Below, piece after piece: positions 20,912-30,897 of a stretch of DNA of 64,000 nt. Position numbers and translations under genes: made by a program. The stretch's first letter is position 1. Every line of letters begins with the position of its first letter. The DNA is taken from positions 59,004-123,003 of the forward strand of contig JASJBI010000025.1 of the NCBI GenBank assembly GCA_030066595.1, read 5' to 3'. Below the pieces are notes generated by a model that had not been told where the DNA came from, searched no databases, and saw nothing but the letters and a program-made list of their open reading frames with translations. This DNA comes from Alphaproteobacteria bacterium. GTDB taxonomy: Bacteria; Pseudomonadota; Alphaproteobacteria; JAJFFI01.

Positions 20912-22279
20912 TTGGCAGAAATTCACACCGAGGACCGCCCTTGGGAGAGGCTGCGAGAGCTTGCCAATGCCGGCGACTCCCGCGGGCTGCACGCGCTCTT
21001 GGACGAGTTTTCGACCAGCGATGCGGTTCGGGCGCTGTTGAGGCTGAGCCCGGAGGACCAGGACAAGCTGCTCACCACCTTGCTGCCGTCGGATGCGGCC
21101 GAGCTGATCGACGACGTGCCCGACGAGCAGGCCGCCGATCTGGTCGAGCGACTGCCGGCCGCGGAGGCCGCCTCGATCCTGGAGGAGCTGGACAGCGACG
21201 ATCAGGCCGATCTGATCGCAGACATCGAGGCCGAAGAGGCGGAAGCGATCCTTGCCGAGATGGCGCCGGAGGCCGCCAAGGATGTTCGGCGGCTTGTCGA
21301 GTATGACCCGCTCTCAGCGGGCGGTCTCATGATGACGGAAGTGTTTGTCTTCCAAGACCGCAGCCTGGTCGGCGACGTTCTGGACCAGGTCACTTCGGGC
21401 TCTGTCGATTTCGAACGCTACCGCGGTCAGCATCCCTACATCGTCTCAGCCAACGACGAACTGGTCGGGGTGGTGTCGCTGAGAAGCCTGCTGCTATCCA
21501 ACCACCAGACTCCCTTGACGGCCATCATGACCCCGCCGCGGCAGGTCGCTCCCGACGCCACGCTTGAGGCGCTCGAGGACTTCTTCCACGAACACCCGTT
21601 TCTCGGCGTACCGGTGGTGGATGAGGCCAACACGCTATTGGGCGTCGTCTCCCGAGCGGCGGTGGCGGAGGCAGCACTCGAACGCGCCGACGCCGATCAA
21701 CTGAAAGTCCAGGGCATCGTCGGGGACGAGTTGCGATCGATGCCCGTTCTCGCCCGCGCCCGCCGGCGCTTGTCCTGGCTAAGCATCAACATCGTTCTCA
21801 ATATCATCGCGGCGAGCGTCATCGCGATGTACGAGGAGACGCTGGCCGCGATGATCGCGCTCGCCGTGTTTCTGCCGATCGTCTCCGACATGAGCGGCTG
21901 CTCCGGCAACCAGGCGGTCGCTGTGAGTCTGCGCGAGCTGACCCTCGGCATCGCCAAGCCGATCGATGTCGGCCTGGTCTGGCTCAAGGAGGTGGGCGTC
22001 GGCCTGATCAACGGCCTGGCCCTGGGCCTGCTGCTGGCGATCGCGGCCTGGGCCTGGAAAGGGAACCCGGCGCTCGGACTGGTCGTCGGCGGCGCCTTGG
22101 CTGCCAACACAGTGGTCGCCGTCTCGATCGGTGGGACCGTTCCCCTGATCCTCAAACGGTTCGGTGTGGACCCTGCGGTCGCGTCCGGACCGATCCTGAC
22201 GACCGTCACGGACATGGTCGGCTTCTTTCTCGTGCTGAGTTTCGCCGCGGCGATGTTGCCGCTACTCACGGCGGCATAG
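20912..22279 (+). CDS. mgtE: MgtE magnesium transporter (second copy)
   Basis: This 455-residue MgtE has the N-terminal superhelix with the DEQAADLVERLPAAEAASIL repeats, a CBS pair (about 135-250, including DPLSAGGLMMTEVFVF) and a five-helix pore domain with SDMSGCSGNQAVAVSLRELT. Start choice: a TTG at 20912 has GGAGGT four bases ahead, whereas the upstream TTG at 20888 has none. It is divergent from the RimK cluster. It is a full-length homologue of the MgtE at 14957, so the region holds two complete and one truncated MgtE. Confidence 0.92.
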   Translation: MAEIHTEDRPWERLRELANAGDSRGLHALLDEFSTSDAVRALLRLSPEDQDKLLTTLLPSDAAELIDDVPDEQAADLVERLPAAEAASILEELDSDDQADLIADIEAEEAEAILAEMAPEAAKDVRRLVEYDPLSAGGLMMTEVFVFQDRSLVGDVLDQVTSGSVDFERYRGQHPYIVSANDELVGVVSLRSLLLSNHQTPLTAIMTPPRQVAPDATLEALEDFFHEHPFLGVPVVDEANTLLGVVSRAAVAEAALERADADQLKVQGIVGDELRSMPVLARARRRLSWLSINIVLNIIAASVIAMYEETLAAMIALAVFLPIVSDMSGCSGNQAVAVSLRELTLGIAKPIDVGLVWLKEVGVGLINGLALGLLLAIAAWAWKGNPALGLVVGGALAANTVVAVSIGGTVPLILKRFGVDPAVASGPILTTVTDMVGFFLVLSFAAAMLPLLTAA

Positions 22280-22496
22280 ATGGCGCTCGACCCCGCGACG
22301 GTAGGACAGACTTTGACCTGACTTTGCCCGGGACTCCGCAGTCTCTCCGAATCAGGCCGGTGTGACATCACCGAGCCGACCTCTTTCGCCATTGCCTTGC
22401 TCACAGCGGCCGCAGGCTTGCGGCTGCCGGACTTTCGCTGATATAAGGGCCGCCGCGGCGGGAGACCGCGCCTTCAGACAATCGACCAATGGTCGC

Positions 22497-22573
22497 CGGG
22501 GAGTAGCTCAGCCTGGTAGAGCACTACGTTCGGGACGTAGGGGCCGGAGGTTCAAATCCTCTCTCCCCGACCA
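22497..22573 (+). tRNA. tRNA-Pro (anticodon CGG)
   Basis: A 77-nt cloverleaf is visible: acceptor CGGGGAG (22497-22503) pairs with CTCCCCG (22563-22569), anticodon stem CTACG/CGTAG encloses TTCGGGA with anticodon CGG at 22531-22533, and the T arm is GGAGG-TTCAAAT-CCTCT. The CCA end is encoded (22571-22573). It reads CCG proline codons. Confidence 0.96.
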
Positions 22574-22602
22574 TTTGGAAGCACAAGGAATAATTTCAGA
22601 AC

Positions 22603-22636
22603 AAAGGGTTGGCGGTGGATGGCCAACCCTTTTTGT
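22603..22636 (+). terminator. Intrinsic terminator of tRNA-Pro
   Basis: AAAGGGTTGGC (22603-22613) pairs with GCCAACCCTTT (22622-22632), loop of 8 nt, followed by a T run. It begins 30 bp after the tRNA. Confidence 0.85.
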
Positions 22637-22695
22637 GTGCCCCGGCAGCTTCGACAGACGATTTGGCCGCCCGGGGGACGGGGCCTTGGCCCTGT

Positions 22696-23301
22696 CTATC
22701 GCGTGATCGCGCGCTCGGCCGCCTCGGACCGCTTGAGCGACGCCTGGCCGCGCGCCAGGTCCACTCTTGCGCCCAGGCGCGATATCAGCCGAACCAGCGC
22801 GAAGTTTTCCGGCAGGAAGCTGAACGTCACCTGCCCCACGCTCGCGGCGAATGCCGCCCAGACCGCCTGGACCACGAGGCGGTGGCCGAGCGCCCGCCGG
22901 CGCCAGCCGACGTCCACGGAGACCGAGATTTCGGCCGAGTCCGGCCGGTCCCGGTCGTTCAAATGCGCCTCCGCCAGACCGACCAGCAGCCCGCTCTCGG
23001 CCATGACGGCGCCGATCAGGATCATGCGCGTGAAGTCGATGCTTCTGACATAGGCGTCGATGGCCTCGTCCGTCGCAGCGGTGTGAAAGCGATTGCGACG
23101 GTCGGCCTGGGGAAGGCCCTTGAAATGTGCCTCCACTTGCGACAAGTCGCGCCGGCTGAGCCGCCGCAACACGAGGCCGCGATGCCGGGCGTCCGGCGCG
23201 GGGCTCGACGCCGCCTGGTCCAACTTGGATTTCCGGGTCTTCCGCCAGTGAAACGATCCGCCAACCGCATGCGAGAGTGCCGTAGCTGCCGTCCAGCGCA
23301 T
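22696..23301 (-). CDS. GNAT-family N-acetyltransferase
   Basis: The 201-residue product has the GNAT layout: a substrate-side segment LVLRRLSRRDLSQVEAHF, central strands LVGLAEAHL and AEISVSVDVGWRRRALGHRLV (the acetyl-CoA pyrophosphate loop is a degenerate R-R-x-x-G-x-R), and a C-terminal strand-helix VTFSFLPENFALVRLISRLG. A poorly conserved 35-residue extension precedes the domain and the start may lie downstream. No substrate can be inferred. Confidence 0.78.
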   Translation of the reverse strand: MRWTAATALSHAVGGSFHWRKTRKSKLDQAASSPAPDARHRGLVLRRLSRRDLSQVEAHFKGLPQADRRNRFHTAATDEAIDAYVRSIDFTRMILIGAVMAESGLLVGLAEAHLNDRDRPDSAEISVSVDVGWRRRALGHRLVVQAVWAAFAASVGQVTFSFLPENFALVRLISRLGARVDLARGQASLKRSEAAERAITR

Positions 23302-23621
23302 GGGAGCGCCCTCCTTTGGTCCACCGTGATGGGCATGAACCTTAGACAGAGGTCGTCACCCCAGCGTCAGGCACGGCGTCAAAAACGCATCAAACATCGT
23401 TCTGACGGGGCCCGACGGTCCCTAAACGCCAGTCAATTCCCCGAAATAGCCCCATTTCCGGCCCCCAACGGTCTTAGTGCGTCAAGCACTTGCCAAGGGG
23501 TCGCGCCGTCTTACCTCTCCGGTGTGGGAGCCCGGGGGGATCGGGTCGGCCTGTCGGCCGCTCGGCCCCGTCGGGCTCCGCTTCCTTTCGGAACATCAGG
23601 CAGCATTCGGGAGTTTCAGGT
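23302..23621. other. 320-bp intergenic region, no gene seen
   Basis: This gap separates divergent genes (GNAT and the second IorA-like subunit). No ORF with convincing coding character or RNA gene was seen; it presumably holds both promoters. Several GC-rich imperfect hairpins occur near 23525-23590. Confidence 0.5.
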
Positions 23622-24080
23622 ATGGCTCGATTCATCTTGAACGGCGAGCAGCGCGAGGTCGCCGTCGACCCGGACACACCCTTGCTATGGGTGATCCGCG
23701 ACCACCTTGGCTTGACAGGCACCAAGTTCGGCTGCGGCATCGCCCAGTGTGGCGCCTGCACGGTCCATGTCGACGGCCAACCGGTCCGCTCTTGCTTGAC
23801 GGCGGTCGAAGACGTCGAAGGCGCGACCGTCGCTACCATCGAGGGCGTGTCCGGTGAGGCCGCCCAGGCGGTGCAGACGGCCTGGGAAAACCTCGACGTG
23901 GTTCAGTGCGGCTATTGCCAGTCGGGCCAGATCATGTCCGCGATAGCGCTGCTCTCGGACAACCCCCGCCCGACCGACGCCGACATCGACGACGCCATGA
24001 GCGGCAATGTCTGCCGCTGTGCGACCTATGTCCGCATCCGCGCCGCGATCCACGACGCAGCCAAGAGCATGGGAGGCTGA
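23622..24080 (+). CDS. [2Fe-2S] small subunit of a molybdenum hydroxylase, second copy
   Basis: The 152-residue product has the same two [2Fe-2S] domains as the protein at 11863: [17 protein letters not shown] near residue 36 and QCGYCQSGQ ... NVCRCATYV in the C-terminal half. The start [13 protein letters not shown] is at 23622, not at upstream in-frame ATGs. It is four bases upstream of its Mo-subunit partner, and no FAD subunit is nearby. Confidence 0.93.
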   Translation: MARFILNGEQREVAVDPDTPLLWVIRDHLGLTGTKFGCGIAQCGACTVHVDGQPVRSCLTAVEDVEGATVATIEGVSGEAAQAVQTAWENLDVVQCGYCQSGQIMSAIALLSDNPRPTDADIDDAMSGNVCRCATYVRIRAAIHDAAKSMGG

Positions 24081-24084
24081 CACG

Positions 24085-26268
24085 ATGCTTGCCAGACAGG
24101 AAAACACCCCTCAGCCGAACCGCCGACAGTTCCTCAAGGCCAGCGCGCTCGCCGGCGCCGGACTGGTGATCGGCTTTCATGTGCCGGTGCGCGCGGGCAA
24201 GGCCGCCGCAACGGCCGACGGGGCCTTCGCCCCCAATGCCTTCGTGCGGATCGCGCCCGACAACACGGTCACCGTGATGATCAAGCACATCGAGTTCGGC
24301 CAGGGCACGTTCACCGGCCTGTCGACGATCGTCGCCGAAGAGCTCGATGCCGATTGGGATCAGGTACGGGCCGAGCACGCGCCGGCGAACGCCAAGCTCT
24401 ACAACAACCTTCATTGGGGACCCTACCAGGGCACCGGTGGCAGCACAGCGGTGGCCAACTCCTATGACCAGTTGCGCCAGGCCGGTGCGGCGGCCCGTGC
24501 CATGCTGGTCGAGGCGGCCGCCAAGCGTTGGGGCGTGCCGGCCCAGGAGATCACGGTCGACAAGGGCGTTGTGGCCCATGCCGGATCGGGCAAGCGGGCC
24601 CGCTTCGGCGAGTTGGCCGAGGAGGCGGCGAAGCTCTCCCCGCCGGCCGAAGTCACGCTGAAGGACCCCAAGGACTTCAAGCTCATCGGGACCCGTCTGC
24701 CGCGGAAGGATTCGCGCAGCAAGACCCGCGGCGAGGCGGTCTACACAATCGACATGAAGCTGCCGGGCATGGTGACCGCCCTGGTCGCCCGTCCGCCGGT
24801 GTTCGGCGGCAAGGCCCGGACGGTGGATGCCGGTGCGGCGAAGGCGATCGACGGCGTGCTCGACGTGGTGCAGGTACCGCGCGGGGTCGCCGTCGTGGCC
24901 CGGGACTTTTGGACCGCCAAGAAAGGGCGCGACGCCCTCGAGATCGACTGGGACCTGAGCGCCGCGGAGACCCGCCGCAGCGACGCCATTATGGCCGAAT
25001 ACAAGAAGATCGCCGACCAGCCGGGCACGATCGCGCGCAAGGAGGGCGACGCCGATACAGCGTTCGACGACGCCGCCAAGGTGGTCGAGGCGGCGTTCGA
25101 CTTTCCTTACCTGGCCCACGCGCCGATGGAGCCGCTGAACTGCGTCGCCCGGCTCGGCGCGGACTCGTGCGAGATCTGGACCGGCTCGCAACTGCCCACC
25201 GTCGACCAGATGACGGCGGCCGCGATCTCGGGGCTCAAGCCCGAGCAGGTGAAGATCAACACGCTGCTCGCGGGCGGCAGCTTCGGCCGGCGGGCGACGC
25301 CCGACGCGGACATGGTCAGCGAGGCGGTCTCGGTCGCCAAAGCGATCAACGGCCGGGCGCCCGTGCGGCTGCTGTGGACCCGTGAGGACGATATCCGGGG
25401 CGGGCGCTATCGCCCCATGTATCATCATCGGCTGAAGGCGGGGCTGGATGCCGACGGCAAGGTGATCGCCTGGACGCACCGCATCATCGGCCAGTCGATC
25501 GTCAAGGGAACCCCCTTTGCGGGGCTCATCAAGAACGGGATCGACAAGACCTCGGTCGAGGGCGCCGACACCCTTCCCTATGCGATCCCGAACCTGACCG
25601 TCGATCTCACCACCACCGACGTTGCAGTGCCGGTCCTGTGGTGGCGCGCGGTCGGCAGCACCCATACGGCCTACTCGACCGAGACCTTCATCGATGAGCT
25701 CGCCCAGGCGGCCGGCAAGGATCCGGTGGCCTTCCGCATGGAGATGCTCGCCGAGCATCCCCGGCACCTCGGCGTCCTCAAGCTTGCCGCGGAGAAGGGC
25801 GACTGGGGCAAGCCGATGCCCGCCGGCAAGGGGCGCGGCATTGCCGTGCACGAGTCGTTCAATTCCTATGTCGCAGAGGTGGCTGAGGTCGCGGTCGACG
25901 AATCCGGCGAGATCAAGGTCGAGCGGGTCGTGTGCGCGGTCGATTGCGGCCGGCCGATCAACCCGGACGTGATCAAGGCGCAGATGGAGGGCGGCATCGG
26001 CTACGGCCTCGGGGCCATCCTGCATGAGGCCATCACCCTGGATAACGGCCGGGTCGAGCAGTCCAACTTCGACGACTATCTGCCGCTGCGCATCGACGAG
26101 ATGCCCAAGGTGGAGGTTCATATCGTGGACTCGACCGAGAAGCCGACCGGCGTTGGCGAGCCGGGCGTGCCGCCGATCGGGCCCGCGGTGGCCAACGCGG
26201 TCTTCGCGGCCACCGGCAAGCGCATCCGGACGCTGCCGATGGCGCAGCACGATCTGCGTGGCGCGTAG
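24085..26268 (+). CDS. Tat-exported molybdopterin aldehyde dehydrogenase subunit, second copy
   Basis: The 727-residue IorB-like subunit has a twin-arginine signal ([15 protein letters not shown] at about 12-26), the molybdopterin motif [16 protein letters not shown] and the catalytic [18 protein letters not shown] near the C-terminus. GGGAGG precedes the ATG at 24085. It forms a two-subunit periplasmic oxidoreductase with the preceding gene; substrates of this family range from quinoline-like heterocycles to aldehydes. Maturation would need an XdhC/MocA-type factor, which is not in the window. Confidence 0.92.
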   Translation: MLARQENTPQPNRRQFLKASALAGAGLVIGFHVPVRAGKAAATADGAFAPNAFVRIAPDNTVTVMIKHIEFGQGTFTGLSTIVAEELDADWDQVRAEHAPANAKLYNNLHWGPYQGTGGSTAVANSYDQLRQAGAAARAMLVEAAAKRWGVPAQEITVDKGVVAHAGSGKRARFGELAEEAAKLSPPAEVTLKDPKDFKLIGTRLPRKDSRSKTRGEAVYTIDMKLPGMVTALVARPPVFGGKARTVDAGAAKAIDGVLDVVQVPRGVAVVARDFWTAKKGRDALEIDWDLSAAETRRSDAIMAEYKKIADQPGTIARKEGDADTAFDDAAKVVEAAFDFPYLAHAPMEPLNCVARLGADSCEIWTGSQLPTVDQMTAAAISGLKPEQVKINTLLAGGSFGRRATPDADMVSEAVSVAKAINGRAPVRLLWTREDDIRGGRYRPMYHHRLKAGLDADGKVIAWTHRIIGQSIVKGTPFAGLIKNGIDKTSVEGADTLPYAIPNLTVDLTTTDVAVPVLWWRAVGSTHTAYSTETFIDELAQAAGKDPVAFRMEMLAEHPRHLGVLKLAAEKGDWGKPMPAGKGRGIAVHESFNSYVAEVAEVAVDESGEIKVERVVCAVDCGRPINPDVIKAQMEGGIGYGLGAILHEAITLDNGRVEQSNFDDYLPLRIDEMPKVEVHIVDSTEKPTGVGEPGVPPIGPAVANAVFAATGKRIRTLPMAQHDLRGA

Positions 26269-26276
26269 CGCATCAT

Positions 26277-26301
26277 GGGGGCGGCGGTTCGAGCCGCCCC
26301 C
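26277..26301 (+). terminator. Hairpin terminator after the second hydroxylase
   Basis: GGGGGCGGC (26277-26285) pairs perfectly with GCCGCCCCC (26293-26301), 7-nt loop. It begins 8 bp after the stop; there is no U-tract. Confidence 0.6.
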
Positions 26302-26447
26302 AAAGGTTCGGGGTTTGTGCCATAGGCGGTTCGCGCACCTAAGTCAGTGGTGCGAGAGCCGATGCGATGTCCAGCGGGCGCGCCTGGGGCGGATCTGATC
26401 GGCGCATTTCTTGACGGCCTGGGACGGCCGACGGAAGGGGACGAGTC

Positions 26448-27632
26448 ATGATGGGCATGCTGAAACGGCGACCGGCCGTGCTGGCATCGGCGTTTGCGGC
26501 AATCTTGGGCCTGTTGCTGGCGGGCTGCGACGATACGCCGACGGCACAGGCGACGCCGGCGCCGCCGCCGGTCACCGTGGCTCAGCCGGTACAGAAATCA
26601 ATCATCGAGTGGGACGAATACACCGGCCGCTTTTCCGCCGTCGAGAGCGTGAACGTGCGCGCGCGGGTCAGCGGCTACCTCAGCTCAGTTCACTTCCGCG
26701 AGGGCGAGATCGTCAAGAAGGGCGATCTGCTGATCGTGATCGACCCCCGACCGTTCGAGATCGCCCTGGGGCAGGCGCAGGCGGAACTCCTCGAGGCCAA
26801 GGCCCAACTCGATCTTGAAACCCGCGAGTTGGAGCGCGCCCGGCCCCTTCTCCAGCGAAAGACCATGTCTCGCGAGGTCTTCGACGAGCGCCTGCAGTCT
26901 CAAATCGCAGCCCAGGCGGCACTTCAGGTGGCCGAGTCCCGCGTCCAGGCGGCGCAACTCAATCTCGAGTATACGGAGATCCGCGCGCCGGTGACCGGTC
27001 GCATCAGCAACAGAATGGTAACCGTGGGCAATCTGATCAGCGGCGGCTCGGCGGACGCCACCCTGTTGACCACGATCGTCTCCCTGGACCCGATTCACTT
27101 TTACTTCGACGCCGACGAGCGCGCCTATCTGAAATACGTTCGCCTCTCCAAATCGGGACAGCGCCCCAGCTCGCGTGACACCCACAATCCGGTCTATCTG
27201 GCCCTGGCCGACGAAACCGAGTTCGCGCACCGCGGCCACATGGATTTCGTCGACAACCAAGTGGATTTCGGGACCGGTACGATCCGCGGCCGGGCGATCT
27301 TCCAAAACTCCGACTTGTTGTTCGTGCCGGGCCTGTTCGCCCGCATGCGCTTGCAGGGAAGCGGCGAGTACCAGGCGACCCTGTTGCCGGACCGGGTGAT
27401 CGGCACCGATCAGTCGCGCAAGTTCGTCTACGTGGTGGACAAAGAAGGCACGGTTGCGGCGCGGCCGGTCACCCTGGGCCCGATAATCGACGGACTGCGG
27501 GTAATCCGTACCGGCCTGCAGCCGGACGACTGGGTCATCATCAACGGGATCCAACGGGCTCGCACGGGGGGCAAGGTCGCCGCGGAGCGCAGCACCATCG
27601 ACACCGTAGCGGCGGCAAAGCGCGCCCAATGA
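26448..27632 (+). CDS. RND efflux periplasmic adaptor (membrane-fusion) lipoprotein
   Basis: The 394-residue AcrA/MexE-like adaptor has a lipobox LLAGCDD (lipid Cys near residue 27), a lipoyl half [26 protein letters not shown], an alpha-hairpin rich in Gln/Ala (about 105-170) and a second lipoyl half [15 protein letters not shown]. Start is ATG 26448 or 26451. Its stop overlaps the inner-membrane pump start (ATGA). No TetR-type regulator or TolC gene is adjacent. Confidence 0.93.
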   Translation: MMGMLKRRPAVLASAFAAILGLLLAGCDDTPTAQATPAPPPVTVAQPVQKSIIEWDEYTGRFSAVESVNVRARVSGYLSSVHFREGEIVKKGDLLIVIDPRPFEIALGQAQAELLEAKAQLDLETRELERARPLLQRKTMSREVFDERLQSQIAAQAALQVAESRVQAAQLNLEYTEIRAPVTGRISNRMVTVGNLISGGSADATLLTTIVSLDPIHFYFDADERAYLKYVRLSKSGQRPSSRDTHNPVYLALADETEFAHRGHMDFVDNQVDFGTGTIRGRAIFQNSDLLFVPGLFARMRLQGSGEYQATLLPDRVIGTDQSRKFVYVVDKEGTVAARPVTLGPIIDGLRVIRTGLQPDDWVIINGIQRARTGGKVAAERSTIDTVAAAKRAQ

Positions 27633-30600
27633 AGTTCCCGCATTTTTTCATCAAGCGGCCGGTCTTCGCGACCGTCGTCTCCTTGTTCATCATGATCGTG
27701 GGCGGCATCGCCTATTTCTCGCTGCCGGTCTCGCAGTACCCGGAGGTGGCGCCGCCGACCATCGTCGTCACGGCGCAGTATCCGGGCGCCAGCGCCCAGG
27801 TCATCGCCGACACCGTGGCGACGCCGATCGAGCAGGAGATCAACGGTGTCGAGGACATGATCTACATGTTCTCCCAGTCGACCAGCGATGGTCGTATGAC
27901 CCTGACCATCACTTTCGAGCTGGGCACCGATCTCGACAAGGCCCAGGTCCTGGTCCAGAACCGGGTGCAGATCGCCGAGCCCAGGCTACCGGAAGAGGTG
28001 CGCCGGCTCGGCGTGACCACCCGCAAGAGCTCGCCGGATCTCCTGCTGGTGATCCATATGCTCTCGCCCGACCAGACCTACGACCAGCTCTACATCAGCA
28101 ACTATGCCCTGCTGCAGGTGCGGGACGCGTTGCTGCGGGTGGGCGGCGTCGGCGACATCAACATCTTCGGCGCCCGCGACTACAGCATGCGGGTCTGGCT
28201 CGATCCCGACAAGATCTCCTCGATCGGCCTCACGGCCGCGGACGTGATCCGCGCCCTGCGCCAGGAAAACATCCAGGTCGCGGGCGGCTCGCTGGGCCAG
28301 CCGCCGCTGGCAACACCGCGCGCCTTCCAGACGGCCTTGACGCTCCGCGGCCGACTGACCGAGGCGCGCGAATTCGAGGAAATCGTCGTCAAGACCAGCG
28401 AAGACGGCCGGGTGACCAAGTTGCGCGACGTGGCCCGCATCGAACTGGGCGCCCGGGACTATGTGACGAATAGCTATCTCGACGGCAAGAGCGCCGTTGC
28501 CATGGTGGTCAACCAAAGGCCCGGCTCGAATGCATTGGCGACGGCCGAAGCCATCCAGGCCACGATGGTCGAGCTGGAGAAAGACTTTCCCAAGGGTCTG
28601 GCCTACGAGATCATCTACAACCCGACCGAGTTCATCGCCGAATCGATCCAAGAGCTGATCAGGACCATCTTCGAGGCGGTTGTCCTGGTCGTGTTGGTGG
28701 TCCTGCTGTTCCTGCAGACCTGGCGCGCCAGCATCATCCCGATCATCGCCATTCCCGTCTCGCTGATCGGGACATTCGCGGTGATGGCCGCGTTCGGCTT
28801 CTCGATCAACAACCTCACCCTGTTCGGGCTGGTCCTGGCCGTCGGCATCGTGGTGGACGACGCCATCGTCGTGGTCGAGAACGTGGAACGGAACCTGCGC
28901 GACGGGCTCTCGCCCAGGGAGGCGGCGCACAAGACCATGGACGAGGTCGGCGGCGCGCTGATCTCGATGACGCTGGTGCTGTCGGCCGTGTTCATCCCTA
29001 CGGCGTTCATCAGCGGCATCTCGGGCCAGTTCTATCAGCAGTTCGCGCTGACCATCGCCGTGGCGACCATCATCTCGGCGTTCAACTCGCTGACCTTGAG
29101 CCCGGCGCTGAGCGCGCTCTTGCTGAAGGAGCATGAGGGATCCCACGATACGCCCCGGGCGACGCGACGCCCCCTCGCCTGGTTCTATTTCCAGTTCAAT
29201 CGCGGCTTTGAATGGCTATCCGCCTTCTACGCGGCGGCCGTGCGCGCGATCGTGCGCCGGCTTTCGATCCCCATGTTGATCGTCTATGCGGGGCTCATCG
29301 GCGCCACCGCCTGGGGTTTCACCAAGATCCCCACAGGCTTCATTCCGGCCCAGGACCAGGGCTATCTGATCACCGCCATCCAGTTGCCCGAGGCGGCGTC
29401 GCTCACCCGGACCGACGAAGTCATCAATCGTGCAGAGCAGATCATCCTCGACACGCCAGGCATCGTGCACACCGCAACCTTCTCGGGCTTCTCCGGCGCG
29501 ACCCGGGTCAACGCGTCGAACGCGGGCGCGATCTTCGCGGTCATGGCACCGTTTGAGGAACGAGAAGAAATGGGCCTCAGCGGCGATCAGATTCTGGCTG
29601 ACCTGCGCACGCGCCTGCTCGCCATCCAGGACGCCTTCATTTTCGTCGTGCCGCCGCCGCCGGTGCGCGGCATCGGCACCGCCGGCGGCTTCAAGATGAT
29701 GGTGCAGGACCGGCGGGGACGCGGCATTGACGTGCTCGACCAGGCGACCAACGATCTGATCGCGGCGTCGCGGGCGGAGCCGGGACTGACCAGCGTCTAC
29801 ACCCCGTTCCAGGCGAACGTGCCGCAGCTCTATCTGGAGGTGGAGCGCACCAAGGCGCAGATGCTGAACGTGCCCGTCGAGAACATTTTCCAGACCTTGG
29901 AGATCTATCTCGGCTCATCTTATGTCAACGATTTCAACCTGTTCGGGCGGGTCTATCGGGTCACCGCACAGGCCGATTCGCCGCACCGGCTGGAGCGCGA
30001 CGACATCGCCCGGCTGCGTACCCGCAGCCTCGACGGTGACATTGTGCCTCTCGGCACGGTGGTCGACTTCCGCGATGTGACTGGACCCGATCGGTCGCCG
30101 CGATACAACCTCTATCCCGCGGCCGAGATCAATGGCGACACCCTGCCGGGCGTCAGCTCCGGCGAAGCGATCGCCAAGATGGAGCGCCTGGCCGCCGAGA
30201 TCCTGCCGGAGGGCATATCCTTCGAATGGACCGATCTGGCATTCCAGGAAAAACAGGCCGGCAACACGGCCTTGTTCATCTTTCCGCTTTGTGTGCTGTT
30301 CGTCTTTCTGGTCCTGGCCGCACAGTACGAGAGCTGGTCCCTGCCGCTGTCCATCATCCTGATCGTGCCCATGTGCCTCGCTTCGGCCCTCGGCGGCGTC
30401 GCCTTGCGCGGGATGGACAACAACATCCTGACCCAGATCGGCTTTGTCGTGCTGGTCGGACTCGCCAGCAAGAACGCGATCCTGATCGTGGAGTTCGCGC
30501 GGGCGCTCGAGCGCGAAGGCCGCGACCGTTTCGAGGCCGCGGTCGAAGCCTGCCGGCTGCGCCTCCGGCCGATCCTCATGACGTCCTTCGCCTTCATCCT

Positions 30601-30805
30601 GGGCGTCGTCCCCCTGATGATCGCGAGCGGCGCCGGGGCCGAGATGCGCCAGGCGATCGGCACAGCCGTGTTCTACGGCATGCTGGGCGTGACCTTCTTC
30701 GGCTTGCTTTTCACGCCGGTCTTCTTCGTCGTGATCCGCGGGCTGGTCGGGCGACGGCGCGCAGGCCGCGACGCGGGTGGTGCTCGGGCGCAGCCTGCGA
30801 CCTGA
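27629..30805 (+). CDS. RND (HAE1-type) efflux inner-membrane transporter
   Basis: The 1058-residue AcrB/MexF-like pump opens with FFIKRPVFATVVSLFIMIVGGIAYFSLPVSQYP and shows twelve membrane segments, two large periplasmic loops and the proton-relay motif GIVVDDAIVVVENVERN (two Asp, about residues 408-409). Length is standard. It exports hydrophobic toxic compounds, driven by protons, with the overlapping adaptor gene; the outer-membrane channel must come from elsewhere. Confidence 0.95.
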   Translation: MKFPHFFIKRPVFATVVSLFIMIVGGIAYFSLPVSQYPEVAPPTIVVTAQYPGASAQVIADTVATPIEQEINGVEDMIYMFSQSTSDGRMTLTITFELGTDLDKAQVLVQNRVQIAEPRLPEEVRRLGVTTRKSSPDLLLVIHMLSPDQTYDQLYISNYALLQVRDALLRVGGVGDINIFGARDYSMRVWLDPDKISSIGLTAADVIRALRQENIQVAGGSLGQPPLATPRAFQTALTLRGRLTEAREFEEIVVKTSEDGRVTKLRDVARIELGARDYVTNSYLDGKSAVAMVVNQRPGSNALATAEAIQATMVELEKDFPKGLAYEIIYNPTEFIAESIQELIRTIFEAVVLVVLVVLLFLQTWRASIIPIIAIPVSLIGTFAVMAAFGFSINNLTLFGLVLAVGIVVDDAIVVVENVERNLRDGLSPREAAHKTMDEVGGALISMTLVLSAVFIPTAFISGISGQFYQQFALTIAVATIISAFNSLTLSPALSALLLKEHEGSHDTPRATRRPLAWFYFQFNRGFEWLSAFYAAAVRAIVRRLSIPMLIVYAGLIGATAWGFTKIPTGFIPAQDQGYLITAIQLPEAASLTRTDEVINRAEQIILDTPGIVHTATFSGFSGATRVNASNAGAIFAVMAPFEEREEMGLSGDQILADLRTRLLAIQDAFIFVVPPPPVRGIGTAGGFKMMVQDRRGRGIDVLDQATNDLIAASRAEPGLTSVYTPFQANVPQLYLEVERTKAQMLNVPVENIFQTLEIYLGSSYVNDFNLFGRVYRVTAQADSPHRLERDDIARLRTRSLDGDIVPLGTVVDFRDVTGPDRSPRYNLYPAAEINGDTLPGVSSGEAIAKMERLAAEILPEGISFEWTDLAFQEKQAGNTALFIFPLCVLFVFLVLAAQYESWSLPLSIILIVPMCLASALGGVALRGMDNNILTQIGFVVLVGLASKNAILIVEFARALEREGRDRFEAAVEACRLRLRPILMTSFAFILGVVPLMIASGAGAEMRQAIGTAVFYGMLGVTFFGLLFTPVFFVVIRGLVGRRRAGRDAGGARAQPAT

Positions 30806-30897
30806 CCCTGCGGGACGTAAGAGCGCAAAAGCGGTATTGATCACCTGCGACTGGCCTGTGCTAGAAACCCGCCTGTTTCACAGGCAGGAGAGGTCGC

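Noticed and set aside
20826..20912. An M-box riboswitch before mgtE
   Set aside because: The 106-bp gap is too short and AT-rich for the multi-helix M-box; only a simple inverted repeat is seen.
23932..26250. Long minus-strand frame of 772 codons
   Set aside because: It is the antisense shadow of the second IorB-like gene, with no start context or domain.
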